This document shows, piece after piece, positions 33,855 to 42,542 of a stretch of DNA of 64,000 bases. The translations under genes and the position numbers were made by a program. The stretch is from Deltaproteobacteria bacterium (GTDB taxonomy: Bacteria > Bdellovibrionota > Bdellovibrionia > Bdellovibrionales > JAMPXM01): the NCBI GenBank assembly GCA_017302795.1, contig JAFLCB010000006.1, forward strand, positions 124,001 to 188,000, written 5' to 3'. The notes under the pieces are model-generated. The model ran no database searches and was not told the DNA's origin. It was given only the letters and a program-made list of their open reading frames with translations. Within the stretch, counting starts at the first letter, position 1. Every line of letters begins with the position of its first letter.

Positions 33855-35345
33855 ATGAATTCCATGACCTCGTTGTACCGACAGAACCTCTCGCTCCTGA
33901 CAGACTTTTACCAACTTACGATGGTTTATGCTGCTTGGAAGAACGGACAGGCGGCCAAGAAGATCGGTGTTTTCGACCTCTACTTTCGAAATAATCCCTT
34001 TAAGAGTGGATTTGCCGTCGGGTGCGGACTCTCTTCTGTCGTCGATTTTGTGGAAAGTTTCAAAATTACTCCCGACGACTGTAAGTACCTGGCGAGCCTG
34101 AATAGTTCCGATGGGAAGCCAATGTTTGAAGCGGACTTCCTGAAGTTTCTCGAAGCAATCCGACTTGAAATAGACATCGACGCCATTGAAGAGGGGCGAA
34201 TCGTCTTTGCGAACGAACCCATGCTGCGGGTGACTGGTCCAATCTGGCAATGTCAGCTTTTAGAGACGCCGTTTTTAAATATGATGAATTTTGAAACCTT
34301 GATTGCGACGAAGGCTGCGCGGGTAAAAGAAGCGGCAGGGTCGGCACAAGTTTTGGAATTTGGCCTAAGGCGGGCACAGGGAATCGATGGTGGCCTAGCA
34401 GCAGCACGTGCGGCCTATATCGGTGGCGTGGACGCGACATCGAATATTCTCGCAGGAAAAATCTATGGAATTCCGCTTCGAGGCACTCATGCCCATAGCT
34501 GGGTGATGTCTTTTGACACGGAAATGGAAGCTTTCGAAAAGTTCGCAGACGCTATGCCTGGCAACTGTATATTTTTGGTCGACACTTACAACACGCTCGA
34601 CGGGGTTCGAAACGCGATCGAAGTCGGAAAAAAAATGAAAGCCAAGGGTCAGAAATTGCTTGGCATCCGACTTGATTCAGGTGATTTGGCTTACCTCAGC
34701 GCAGAGGCCAGAAAGATGCTAGATGCAGCTGGTCTGACCGACGCGAAAATCGTCGCGTCCAACGATCTCGATGAAAATCTTATCCAGGATCTTAACTTTC
34801 AGGGTGCAAAGATCGACATCTGGGGAATCGGAACCAAGCTAGTGACCGGATACGACCAGCCTTCGCTGGGCGGAGTATTCAAACTTGTCGCGATGAAAGA
34901 CAACGAAAGCAATAAAGAGTGGAAGTACAGAATCAAACTCTCCGAGCAAATCGCCAAAGTGACGACCCCTGGCGTGCACCAAGTGCGCCGATATATCGGC
35001 ACTGACGGGCTGTTAGGTGACATGATTTTCGACGAGCGATATCCGCCTGCGAAAACAAGTCAAATTATCGTCGATCCACTCGATCCGACTCGAAGAAAAG
35101 ATTTTTCTGACTTTTTGAATTACGAAAACTTATTGAAGCCAGTCGTGCGAAAGGGAAAAGTCGTCATAGCGGCCGATGAGTTCGATCTCGAAAAAATAAG
35201 GAAGCGTCGAGCGGATGACATTCAGCGACTTCATCCGACGATTAAGCGTTTCCTAAACCCCCACGCTTATCCAGTTGGTCTTGAGTTAGGATTGCACAAC
35301 CTAAAAAGTGAAATGGTCCTAGAACGTCGAGGTTTTAAAGTATGA
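33855..35345 (+). CDS. pncB: Nicotinate phosphoribosyltransferase
   Basis: The ATG at 33855 follows CGGAGG and is preferred to the TTG at 33840. The 496-residue enzyme makes nicotinate mononucleotide from nicotinate and PRPP. Visible family signatures are LLTDFYQLTM at the N-terminus, FNFRRAQG-like LEFGLRRAQGIDG, GGVDATSNILAGK, GTHAHSWVMSF with the phosphorylated-type His, DTYNTLDGV and IRLDSGDLAYLS. It is the first gene of the NAD operon and its stop overlaps the start of the PRPP-synthetase-like gene. Confidence 0.93.
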   Translation: MNSMTSLYRQNLSLLTDFYQLTMVYAAWKNGQAAKKIGVFDLYFRNNPFKSGFAVGCGLSSVVDFVESFKITPDDCKYLASLNSSDGKPMFEADFLKFLEAIRLEIDIDAIEEGRIVFANEPMLRVTGPIWQCQLLETPFLNMMNFETLIATKAARVKEAAGSAQVLEFGLRRAQGIDGGLAAARAAYIGGVDATSNILAGKIYGIPLRGTHAHSWVMSFDTEMEAFEKFADAMPGNCIFLVDTYNTLDGVRNAIEVGKKMKAKGQKLLGIRLDSGDLAYLSAEARKMLDAAGLTDAKIVASNDLDENLIQDLNFQGAKIDIWGIGTKLVTGYDQPSLGGVFKLVAMKDNESNKEWKYRIKLSEQIAKVTTPGVHQVRRYIGTDGLLGDMIFDERYPPAKTSQIIVDPLDPTRRKDFSDFLNYENLLKPVVRKGKVVIAADEFDLEKIRKRRADDIQRLHPTIKRFLNPHAYPVGLELGLHNLKSEMVLERRGFKV

Positions 35346-36310
35346 GTCAGCTTATCAACCAGCAATCAGGTCTGATCTTCTCGACACAAATGTACCAGTA
35401 TCTGGCGCAGGAAATGTTGGCTATTGCGAAAGGTTATGAACAAGGCGAAATCGAGTCGCGATCTTTTCCGGACGGGGAAAGATACATGCGTGTTGTGTCC
35501 AGCGTTCGTGGGCAGGACGTTTTGTTGATAGGCGGCACGGTGAACGACGGCGCGACGCTTGATCTGTTTGACCTCGCCTGCGCACTAGCTGGAACTGGCT
35601 GTCGAAGTCTGAAAGTGATTGTCCCGTTTTATGGTTATTCAACAATGGAGCGAGCTGTAAAGCCCGGCGAAGTTGTCAAAGCGAAAACGCGAGCTCGTAT
35701 TCTGTCAGCGATTCCGATTGCTCCCTTCGGCAACGAAGTAATGATGCTTGATTTGCACTCGGAAGGGATTCCATTTTATTTCGAAGGGCCTGTAAAAACG
35801 AGGCACGTCTATGCAAAGTCGCTCGTGACGGCAGAGGCGCGGCGGTTGGCGGGCGGACGAGATTTTGTTCTTGGTGCGCCGGATGCTGGACGTGCGAAGT
35901 GGGTTGAATCGTTGGCCAACGATCTTGGAGTACCGGCAGCGTTTGTTTACAAGCGCCGAGCTGCCAATGGCGAAGTCTCGCTTTCGGGCGTGAATCTTCC
36001 AATCAAGGGTGTTGACGTTGTGATTTACGACGACATGATTCGCACGGGCGGATCGATCCTTCAAGCAGCAAAGGCCTACAGAGAAGCTGGAGCAAAGCGT
36101 ATTTCGTTGATTTCAACACATGGTCTTTTCACAAACGGCGCACTGGAAAAGATTCGGCAGAGCGGATTGATTGAAGCGGTCTCTGTGACTAACAGTCATC
36201 CGGAAGCGCTCGCCGCAAAGGCGGCCGATAAAAACGGATTTCTAAACATTCTTTCAACCGCCAAACTTTTTGTCGAAAACTTGAAAGGAAGTCACGATGC
36301 TCATGCTTAA
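35342..36310 (+). CDS. Ribose-phosphate pyrophosphokinase-like protein
   Basis: The protein has the two phosphoribosyltransferase-fold halves of PRPP synthetases: IESRSFPDGERYMRV, VPFYGYSTMER (flexible loop region), MLDLHSEGI (metal/ATP site) and the PRPP loop VVIYDDMIRTGGSI. Several stretches differ from the usual Prs: the loop RQDRK...G is replaced by STMERAVKPGEVV, and the insert IAPFGNEV is unusual. It starts 4 bp inside pncB and ends inside nadE. The simplest role is to make PRPP for PncB; another pyrophosphokinase substrate cannot be excluded. Confidence 0.85.
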   Translation: MSQLINQQSGLIFSTQMYQYLAQEMLAIAKGYEQGEIESRSFPDGERYMRVVSSVRGQDVLLIGGTVNDGATLDLFDLACALAGTGCRSLKVIVPFYGYSTMERAVKPGEVVKAKTRARILSAIPIAPFGNEVMMLDLHSEGIPFYFEGPVKTRHVYAKSLVTAEARRLAGGRDFVLGAPDAGRAKWVESLANDLGVPAAFVYKRRAANGEVSLSGVNLPIKGVDVVIYDDMIRTGGSILQAAKAYREAGAKRISLISTHGLFTNGALEKIRQSGLIEAVSVTNSHPEALAAKAADKNGFLNILSTAKLFVENLKGSHDAHA

Positions 36311-38279
36311 AGCAGCCGGAGTTGCGCTCAATCAAACTCCCTTTGATTGGAAAGGAAATCGAGCACGAATTCACCAAGCGCTTGAAGAAGCTAGAAAGCA
36401 AAGTGCAACGATCGTCTGTCTTCCTGAATTGTGTATCACTGGCTATGGCTGCGAGGACGCTTTTTTTAATCCGCACCTTCAGGAATCGGCTTTGCGAGAA
36501 CTTTTTGATCTGGCCCCGATGACCAAAGGGTTGGTCGCCTCAGTCGGGCTTCCGGTTCGGCACAAAGGGGTTTTGTTCAATACCACGGCGTTAGTAGTGG
36601 ACGGTGTGGTTCGCGGCTTTGTGCCGAAGAAAGCTTTGGCTGGAGACGGAGTTCACTATGAGCCGCGTTGGTTTAAGGCGTGGCAAACAGATCGCGTTAG
36701 CGAAATGGAAATTTCAGGCAAGAGCTATCCGTTTGGCGACATTCATTTCGACGTTAGCGGAATTAAAATTGGTTTTGAAATTTGTGAAGAGGCTTGGGTT
36801 GCGCATCGTCCAGGCGCTGCCTTAGCAAGACGAGCCGTCGACATCATTCTAAACCCTAGTGCCAGCCATTTTGCCTTCGGAAAACTTCAAGTTCGAACTC
36901 AATTCGTCTGCGAAGGTTCGAGGGCCTTCAATGTGGGCTATGTGTATAGCAATCTCATAGGCAATGAAGCTGGTCGAATCGTCTATGACGGAGGCGTATT
37001 GATTGCTAATGGTGGAACGCTAGTCGCGCAGGGACCGCGTTTTTCCTATAAAGACGTTGAAGTGACTTCGGCGTGTCTTGATCTCGATCGCAACCGTGTT
37101 ACGAGAGAACGCACTTCAAGCTACGTGCCTGATCTTAGCGAGGCCGGAGCTTCATGTGTAAAAGTAGATTTCAAAGTTCCCAATGCTAAATTGGAAGTTC
37201 CGACGCTGAAGGTTTCGAAATGGGAGGAGTCGCCGAATTTGAAGGCCGAAGAGTTTTCACGCGCCGTTGCCTTGGGACTATTCGATTTTTTGAGAAAAAG
37301 TGGCCAACAAGGTTTCGTCGTATCACTTAGCGGAGGACTTGATTCGGCTGCAGTTTCAATATTGTGCCGAATGAGTCTTGATTTCGCAGAAGAAGAGCTT
37401 GGATTCTCGGGTTTGATGGCGAAGCTTTCACACCTTAAATTTAAAGTGCCGTCTAAGTCAGTTGATGATTTAGCAAAGCAGTTGATTACCTGTGCTTATC
37501 AATCGAGTGAGAATAGCACTGTTGCGACAAGAGAAGCAGCTAGGAAGATTGCGGAAGATCTCAAGGTCACTTTCTATGATTGGTCGATCGAACCACTGCT
37601 GAAGGAGTACCGAAGCCTCGCAGAAGTGTCGATCGAGACGAAGCTCAATTGGAAAGATCACGACATTGCACTTCAAAATATTCAGGCGCGCGTTCGAGGG
37701 CCTTCCATCTGGATGATCGCAAATCTTAAAAATGCGCTACTGCTTGCTACGAGCAATCGTTCCGAGGCGGCTGTCGGCTATGCAACGATGGATGGCGATA
37801 CGTGTGGGGGCATAAGTCCAATCGGTGGAATCGATAAAGCCTATTTGAGAAAATGGGCACAGTGGTTAGAAACAGATGGTCCGCTTGGCATACGTAGTTT
37901 TAAGTCGATCTCGAGCGTGACTAAAATTCCACCGACGGCAGAGCTAAGACCGCACGACAAAAAGCAAACAGACGAAGACGATTTGATGCCATATGAAGTT
38001 TTGGATCAAATCGAACGCTTTGCGATTCGCGATCACAAGTCTCCTGTCGAAGTCTTTCAAGCTTTGCAATCCATTAAGACCGGGTATCAGGATTCTAATC
38101 TGAAAGACTGGACAGCGAAGTTCTTTCGTCTTTGGAGTCGCAACCAGTGGAAACGTGAGCGCTATGCGCCAGCCTTTCATTTAGACGATGAGAGCTTGGA
38201 CCCCAAAACTTGGTGTCGGTTTCCGATTCTATCGAGTGGGTTTGCGCAGGAACTCGAGGAACTTGAGCGATGGACTTAA
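36297..38279 (+). CDS. nadE: Glutamine-dependent NAD+ synthetase
   Basis: The 660-residue enzyme amidates nicotinate adenine dinucleotide. The N-terminal nitrilase-type glutaminase (1-~290) has its triad: Glu in VCLPELCITGYG, Lys in FVPKKALAGDG and Cys in GFEICEEAW. The C-terminal synthetase (~320-660) has the PP-loop SLSGGLDSAAV, IQARVRG, LLATSNRSEAAVGY and GGISPIGGIDKAYL. The start overlaps the upstream gene by 14 bp, and its end overlaps the NrtR gene by 10 bp. Confidence 0.94.
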   Translation: MLMLKAAGVALNQTPFDWKGNRARIHQALEEARKQSATIVCLPELCITGYGCEDAFFNPHLQESALRELFDLAPMTKGLVASVGLPVRHKGVLFNTTALVVDGVVRGFVPKKALAGDGVHYEPRWFKAWQTDRVSEMEISGKSYPFGDIHFDVSGIKIGFEICEEAWVAHRPGAALARRAVDIILNPSASHFAFGKLQVRTQFVCEGSRAFNVGYVYSNLIGNEAGRIVYDGGVLIANGGTLVAQGPRFSYKDVEVTSACLDLDRNRVTRERTSSYVPDLSEAGASCVKVDFKVPNAKLEVPTLKVSKWEESPNLKAEEFSRAVALGLFDFLRKSGQQGFVVSLSGGLDSAAVSILCRMSLDFAEEELGFSGLMAKLSHLKFKVPSKSVDDLAKQLITCAYQSSENSTVATREAARKIAEDLKVTFYDWSIEPLLKEYRSLAEVSIETKLNWKDHDIALQNIQARVRGPSIWMIANLKNALLLATSNRSEAAVGYATMDGDTCGGISPIGGIDKAYLRKWAQWLETDGPLGIRSFKSISSVTKIPPTAELRPHDKKQTDEDDLMPYEVLDQIERFAIRDHKSPVEVFQALQSIKTGYQDSNLKDWTAKFFRLWSRNQWKRERYAPAFHLDDESLDPKTWCRFPILSSGFAQELEELERWT

Positions 38280-38956
38280 CGAAGTATCCTCGTCCTTCGG
38301 TCGCAGTGGATTTGGTCGTTTTCGGCTATCAGAACCGGAAGCTAAGTCTTCTTTTGATCGAACGGGGTGCTGCGCCGTTCAAAGGCATGTGGGCGCTGCC
38401 CGGCGGTTTTGTCCGCGAAGACGAGAGTATAGAAGAGGCCGCTAAACGTGAATTGAAGGAAGAGGCAGGCCTAGGTGACGTGTATCTCGAGCAGCTTTAC
38501 ACCTTTGGAGCGCTCGACCGTGATCCGCGTGGCCGAGTGATCTCGGTGGCTTATTTTGCTTTGGTAAAACCGGAAGATCACCGCCCTGTAGCTGATACAG
38601 ATGCGGCCAATGCGAAGTGGTGCCCGATTGATAAGCTTCCAGCGCTCGCATTTGATCACGCCGAAATTATAGCGATGGCTCACAAGCGCTTGCGCGGAAA
38701 AATTCGCTACGAGCCAGTCGGTTTTGAGTTGTTGCCGAAACTCTTCACTTTGACACAGCTGCAGGACATTTATGAAACGATCTTGGGTGAGCAAATCGAT
38801 AAGAGAAATTTTCGGAAGAAAATTTTAAGCTTTGAAATCATAAAAGAAACCGACAGGAAATTGGAATCTGTCCCGTATCGCGCCCCCGCTTTGTATCGGT
38901 TTGAAGTAACGAAGTATCGAAAGCTAGTTCGCGATGGATTTAGATTTGAACTTTAG
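38270..38956 (+). CDS. nrtR: NrtR-type Nudix transcriptional regulator of NAD metabolism
   Basis: Residues ~8-140 are a Nudix domain (ALPGGFVREDESIEEAAKRE, then LKEEAGL) and residues ~150-228 a winged helix (LLPKLFTLTQLQDIYE, GEQIDKRNFRKKIL), the architecture of NrtR. In known NrtR proteins the Nudix part binds ADP-ribose or related ligands and this relieves repression. The Nudix glutamates are kept here, so residual hydrolase activity is possible. A perfect palindrome in the operon's promoter is its probable target. Confidence 0.87.
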   Translation: MDLTKYPRPSVAVDLVVFGYQNRKLSLLLIERGAAPFKGMWALPGGFVREDESIEEAAKRELKEEAGLGDVYLEQLYTFGALDRDPRGRVISVAYFALVKPEDHRPVADTDAANAKWCPIDKLPALAFDHAEIIAMAHKRLRGKIRYEPVGFELLPKLFTLTQLQDIYETILGEQIDKRNFRKKILSFEIIKETDRKLESVPYRAPALYRFEVTKYRKLVRDGFRFEL

Positions 38957-38982
38957 CCGTAAGATTTAAATAGGAGGCAAAT

Positions 38983-39621
38983 GTGAAAGCCCTAATTCTG
39001 GTCGATCTACAAAATGACTTTCTACCTGGTGGTGCCCTCGCTGTAACTGCGGGTGATGAAGTGTTGCCAATCGCCAACAAAATGATGAATGCAGGGTTTC
39101 AGCACGTCGTTGCCACGCAGGATTGGCATCCTGCAAACCATGGAAGTTTCGCTTCCAATAACCCGGGAGCGAAAGTCGGCTCGATGGGTAAGCTTTCGGG
39201 GCTCGATCAGGTCATGTGGCCAAATCACTGTGTTCAAGGCACTCGCGGTGCGGAGTTCGCCTCGAAACTTGATGCCCGAAAGATCACGAAGATCTTCCAA
39301 AAAGGAAGCGATCCGACCGTCGATAGCTATAGCGGTTTCTTTGATAATGGAAAGAGAAACTCAACTGGTTTATCGCCTTACTTAAAGTCGATGGGAGTAA
39401 AGGAAGTCGTCGTCATGGGGCTTGCGACTGATTACTGCGTGAAGTTTACCGCGCTCGATGCGGTGACCGAAGGTTTTAAAGTTACTTTTTTGGAAGACGG
39501 CTCGCGAGCCGTGAATATACATCCCGAAGATGAAGCGAAGGCGATTCAAGAAATGAAGACGGCTGGAATTACGATTTCATCTAGCGAAAAGTATCTGGCG
39601 TACACCGGAGGAACAAAGTGA
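38983..39621 (+). CDS. pncA: Nicotinamidase
   Basis: A GTG start at 38983 is set by AGGAGG 5 bases upstream. The 212-residue enzyme converts nicotinamide to nicotinate. The catalytic Asp is in LVDLQNDFLPGG, the metal site in QDWHPANHGSF, the catalytic Lys in IFQKGSDP, and the nucleophilic Cys in GLATDYCVKFTALDA. It supplies PncB in the same operon. Confidence 0.94.
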   Translation: MKALILVDLQNDFLPGGALAVTAGDEVLPIANKMMNAGFQHVVATQDWHPANHGSFASNNPGAKVGSMGKLSGLDQVMWPNHCVQGTRGAEFASKLDARKITKIFQKGSDPTVDSYSGFFDNGKRNSTGLSPYLKSMGVKEVVVMGLATDYCVKFTALDAVTEGFKVTFLEDGSRAVNIHPEDEAKAIQEMKTAGITISSSEKYLAYTGGTK

Positions 39622-40694
39622 TGAAAAAGGTGGGGGTCTTCATCGGTCGCTTTCAGCCGCTTCATGTAGGCCATTTGGAAACTATCGAACGCGCCCTCAC
39701 CGAAGTAGATGAGCTCGTAATTATCATCGGCTCGGCTCGCACAGCGAGAAACTTGCGAAATCCATTTACGGCCGATGAGCGGCGCGAAATGATCGAAAGT
39801 GCACTGCCAGAGGAAAAGCGGTCTCGGGTTCGATTTGAATTTGTTCGCGACTATTTCTATAACACCGCCGCATGGGTCGCAGAAGTGAGAGACAAAGCAA
39901 CGAGCGGAATGATCTTTAAGATCTCGAGTGTGAATCCAGTTCAGGTGACGTTGTATGGGATTTCAAAAGACGCGACGTCGGCCTATCTGAGCTGGTTCCC
40001 TGACTGGTCGGCCGATCGGATGAGATTGGCTGATCAATCCGGGACCCAAGGGCGTGGACTTTTTAACGCAACTGAGCTGCGCGAAAGTTTTTTGCGTGAT
40101 GTCGGCGCACTACGGACTGAACAAGCAAAGCGCCAATTGCCGCCGGTGATCGCTGAATGGCTTAAAAAGTTTTCTGAACTTCCGGTCTATGGCGACTTGC
40201 ATTCCGAGCAAATTGCCATTGATGCTCATCGGAAATCTTGGGCGAGCGCGCCTTTTCCGCCAGTTTTCGTGACGACTGATGCGGTCGTTATTCAAGCTGG
40301 CCATATAGTCATGATCCAAAGAAAAAAAGCACCCGGCCGAGGGCAGTGGGCCATTCCAGGTGGGTTTCTCGACCCGCACGAATCGCTCGAGGACTGTGCC
40401 ATTCGTGAACTTCACGAGGAAACTCAGTTTGATCTGTCGATCGAAGAACTTCGAAAGGCGTTGGTCACGGTTCGTACATTTGACCATCCGTTGAGATCGA
40501 CCAGAGGAAGAACTATCACTCATGCGCATTTGTTTCGCTTGCCAGGCGATCGAGTAGCAAAAATTCAAGCCAGTGACGATGCTGCGGCCGCCAAGTGGGT
40601 GCCACTCTTGGATGTCGGTAAAATGGAAGAGCAGTGCTTCGAAGATCACTTTCACATTATTCATGCGATGATGAATGCTGCGCCCAGAAACTAG
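39621..40694 (+). CDS. nadM: Bifunctional NMN adenylyltransferase / Nudix hydrolase
   Basis: Residues 1-~185 are a NadM-type nucleotidyltransferase (FIGRFQPLHVGHLETI with the HxGH motif, RNPFTADERREMI), and residues ~215-355 a Nudix domain (GQWAIPGGFLDPHESLEDCA, then IRELHEETQ). Known fusions of this kind make the dinucleotide and hydrolyse ADP-ribose or similar compounds. The ATG at 39621 overlaps the pncA stop (TGATG). As NadE here is of the amidating type, the adenylyltransferase would need to use nicotinate mononucleotide as well as NMN, or another NadD must exist elsewhere. Confidence 0.93.
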   Translation: MKKVGVFIGRFQPLHVGHLETIERALTEVDELVIIIGSARTARNLRNPFTADERREMIESALPEEKRSRVRFEFVRDYFYNTAAWVAEVRDKATSGMIFKISSVNPVQVTLYGISKDATSAYLSWFPDWSADRMRLADQSGTQGRGLFNATELRESFLRDVGALRTEQAKRQLPPVIAEWLKKFSELPVYGDLHSEQIAIDAHRKSWASAPFPPVFVTTDAVVIQAGHIVMIQRKKAPGRGQWAIPGGFLDPHESLEDCAIRELHEETQFDLSIEELRKALVTVRTFDHPLRSTRGRTITHAHLFRLPGDRVAKIQASDDAAAAKWVPLLDVGKMEEQCFEDHFHIIHAMMNAAPRN

Positions 40695-40718
40695 CAATTG
40701 GGCCCTAGCAATTGGGAC
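40691..40718. repeat. Tandem 14-bp duplication at the nadM/fur junction
   Basis: CTAGCAATTGGGCC (40691-40704) is followed directly by CTAGCAATTGGGAC (40705-40718). The first copy supplies the nadM stop codon (TAG) and the second the stop codon of the convergent regulator on the other strand. Confidence 0.8.
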
Positions 40719-41160
40719 AGAGACCCGAGAATTCGAGGCGGTGAGTGAGGCCGTGATAGCCGCGCTTTTTAAGCAAAGTTTCGGTTGGCGCTAAAGAGCA
40801 AGCTTCCAATGTTTCTGTTTTTCCGCACGAACGACAGATGAAGTAATGGTGATGGTGGGCTTGATCTTTTGATCCAACCTCATAGATGGCCGTTTCGCCG
40901 CCAAGGTCGACCCGGGAAATGAGACCGATTTCATTGAAGTACGAGAGGTTTCGATAGATCGTCGCTAAGTCCGGCTTTGACGTGGCCGTGCCTGCGCTTA
41001 CAAGCTGTTGCAGTCCTTCGGCAGAAAATGGTTTTTTGGCTTTCAAGGCCGCCTCTAAAAGAAGTTTGCGTGGCTCTGTTAGGCGTGCACCATCCCTTTT
41101 CAGCGATTCGGCTAGCCGCTTAAAAGCTTCTTCATTGGAAAGACGGTGGCTGCAGTTCAT
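40705..41160 (-). CDS. Fur-family metalloregulator
   Basis: The 151-residue protein has a winged-helix domain (TEPRKLLLEAALKAKKPFSAEGL, DLATIYRNLSYFNEIGLI) and a dimerisation domain with the metal-binding YEVGSKDQAHHHHYFICRSC region. Two CxxC pairs (CRSC and the C-terminal CPNC) form the structural zinc site. The extra histidines before the first pair resemble Fur, Zur and PerR alike, so the metal cannot be named. Convergent with nadM, divergent from the rhodanese gene. Confidence 0.88.
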   Translation of the reverse strand: MNCSHRLSNEEAFKRLAESLKRDGARLTEPRKLLLEAALKAKKPFSAEGLQQLVSAGTATSKPDLATIYRNLSYFNEIGLISRVDLGGETAIYEVGSKDQAHHHHYFICRSCGKTETLEACSLAPTETLLKKRGYHGLTHRLEFSGLCPNC

Positions 41161-41228
41161 GCCGACACTCTATGCTAATCGTCGAGCACCGGCAATTGAC
41201 TGGTAGACAATTCAGAGTTGTCAGAATT

Positions 41229-41630
41229 ATGAACATCAGTATGACAAACGAAAGAATGGCTCCCGGCACTCTTGCCACTGGAGCGTACGAGGGTATTCCA
41301 GAGATTCAACCATGCCAGCTTCAGGCCCTTATCTCGTCGCCAAATTGGGCGAGCGCGAAAGTGCGCCTTTTAGATGTTCGCATGCCAGATGAGTTCACAG
41401 GCGAATTGGGGCATATTCCCGATTCCGATCTGGTCACCCTTGGCCCCGGTTTGCAGCAGTTTCTGGATGACGGGGATCGCAAGACCCCCATCGTTTTTAT
41501 CTGTCGAAGCGGCGCCCGCTCGGGGCAGGCCGCTGGATATGCAGTAGATATTGGCTATGAAAATGTAGCCAATCTCCAGGGTGGAATGATTCAGTGGAAT
41601 AGGGAAGGGCTGCCCGTCGTTCGCGAGTAA
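41229..41630 (+). CDS. Rhodanese-like sulfurtransferase
   Basis: A single rhodanese domain of about 105 residues follows a short N-terminus: VRLLDVRMPDEFTGELGHIP, then the active-site loop ICRSGARSGQAA with the catalytic Cys, and NLQGGMIQWNREGLPV. Such proteins carry persulfide sulfur; the partner is unknown. The start is uncertain (41172, 41229, 41241 or 41256), because no clear ribosome-binding site is visible. Confidence 0.85.
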   Translation: MNISMTNERMAPGTLATGAYEGIPEIQPCQLQALISSPNWASAKVRLLDVRMPDEFTGELGHIPDSDLVTLGPGLQQFLDDGDRKTPIVFICRSGARSGQAAGYAVDIGYENVANLQGGMIQWNREGLPVVRE

Positions 41631-41669
41631 AGTCAGCCCGTTTCGTGGCTTTAAAGATAAAGCTTTCGT

Positions 41670-42014
41670 TTAGGGGTCGCAGGGAATCGACGCAATGATC
41701 GCGCCATCTTTGGCAATCGTTGCCAGATTGCCGTCAATGCGAGCGAAATACTTTTCTCCGTCTAACGTCACGACTTCGTCACAGCGTAGGCTGAGGTCGC
41801 TAGTGTCTTCCTCGGCCACGCAAATTCCCGTCGCAGATTTTGTCGACGTTTCCCCTGTAGGAAGACTCAATTCTACACGTGCGACAGTGTTGTCACCAGT
41901 GAAGTGGGCGGTCAGTTGGCTGTCTTGAAGATTGCGATCAACGCACATCACATCCAACGCGGAGGCACTTTGGCTGAATAGACCAACGACCGCAGCAATC
42001 ACGAATTTCAACAT
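41670..42014 (-). CDS. Small secreted protein of unknown function
   Basis: A 114-residue protein with a signal peptide ending ASA and four cysteines in the mature part (MCVDRN, GICVAE, LRCDE and the C-terminal IPCDP), which suggests two disulfides in a small beta-rich fold. AGGAG lies 7 bases before the ATG at 42014. The general layout (short secreted beta protein with paired Cys) is like that of the proteins at 56211-56645 and 58494-58808; no family is recognised. Confidence 0.7.
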   Translation of the reverse strand: MLKFVIAAVVGLFSQSASALDVMCVDRNLQDSQLTAHFTGDNTVARVELSLPTGETSTKSATGICVAEEDTSDLSLRCDEVVTLDGEKYFARIDGNLATIAKDGAIIASIPCDP

Positions 42015-42078
42015 AATTGAAATCTCCTCGGTTTAAGGCACTTCGAAAAACAGAACGAAGCCTCATTTATCTAGGGAA

Positions 42079-42109
42079 AAAAAATGCCGAAGGCAAATCA
42101 CCTTCGGCC
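42079..42109 (-). terminator. Terminator of the RRM protein gene
   Basis: On the minus strand GCCGAAGG and CCTTCGGC pair around a 7-base loop and are followed by A and eight T. It lies 32 bp beyond the stop codon of the RNA-binding protein gene. Confidence 0.88.
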
Positions 42110-42140
42110 ACAAAATCAAAAAAAGTTTTAAATTTTCGAT

Positions 42141-42455
42141 CTACCAACCGCCGCGAGCTGCTCCGCCGCCGCGTGGACCACGAGGTCCTCCGCCGCCGCG
42201 ACCTTGCTCCATTGGCTTTGCTTCAGCCACTTTTAAGTTCCGCCCGTCAAGCTCTTGGCCATCCATGCCCGCGACTGCTTTTTGTGCGTCATCATCCGAA
42301 GCCATTTCGACGAATCCAAAACCTTTGCTCCGGCCAGTTTCTCGATCCATGATCACTCGCGCGCTCTCAACAGTTCCAAATGCCGCGAATGCACCGTTCA
42401 GACTTTCGTCTGTGGTCGAGTACGATAAATTACCTACGTAAAGCTTCTTGCCCAC
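42141..42455 (-). CDS. RRM RNA-binding protein with Gly-rich tail
   Basis: The likely start is the GTG at 42455, which has GGAGG 5 bases upstream; an ATG at 42467 would place that site inside the gene. The product then reads M-GKKLYVGNLSYS, the usual start of small bacterial RRM proteins. RNP2 is KLYVGNL and RNP1 is KGFGFVEM. The tail (~80-104) is Gly/Arg-rich (GRGGGGPRGPRGGG). Such proteins bind single-stranded RNA and are often cold-induced. Confidence 0.92.
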   Translation of the reverse strand: MGKKLYVGNLSYSTTDESLNGAFAAFGTVESARVIMDRETGRSKGFGFVEMASDDDAQKAVAGMDGQELDGRNLKVAEAKPMEQGRGGGGPRGPRGGGAARGGW

Positions 42456-42542
42456 GAAAACCTCCATTAAGGACCTTCACATATTATTAACACTTCTATT
42501 CGGGAGATGAAAGAGAAGGAATGCTGAGATATTGTTTAAGTA

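Noticed and set aside
39461-39475. GGTGACCGAAGGTTT in pncA
   Set aside because: It encodes AVTEGFK, a normal conserved helix of the enzyme, and is far from the other boxes.
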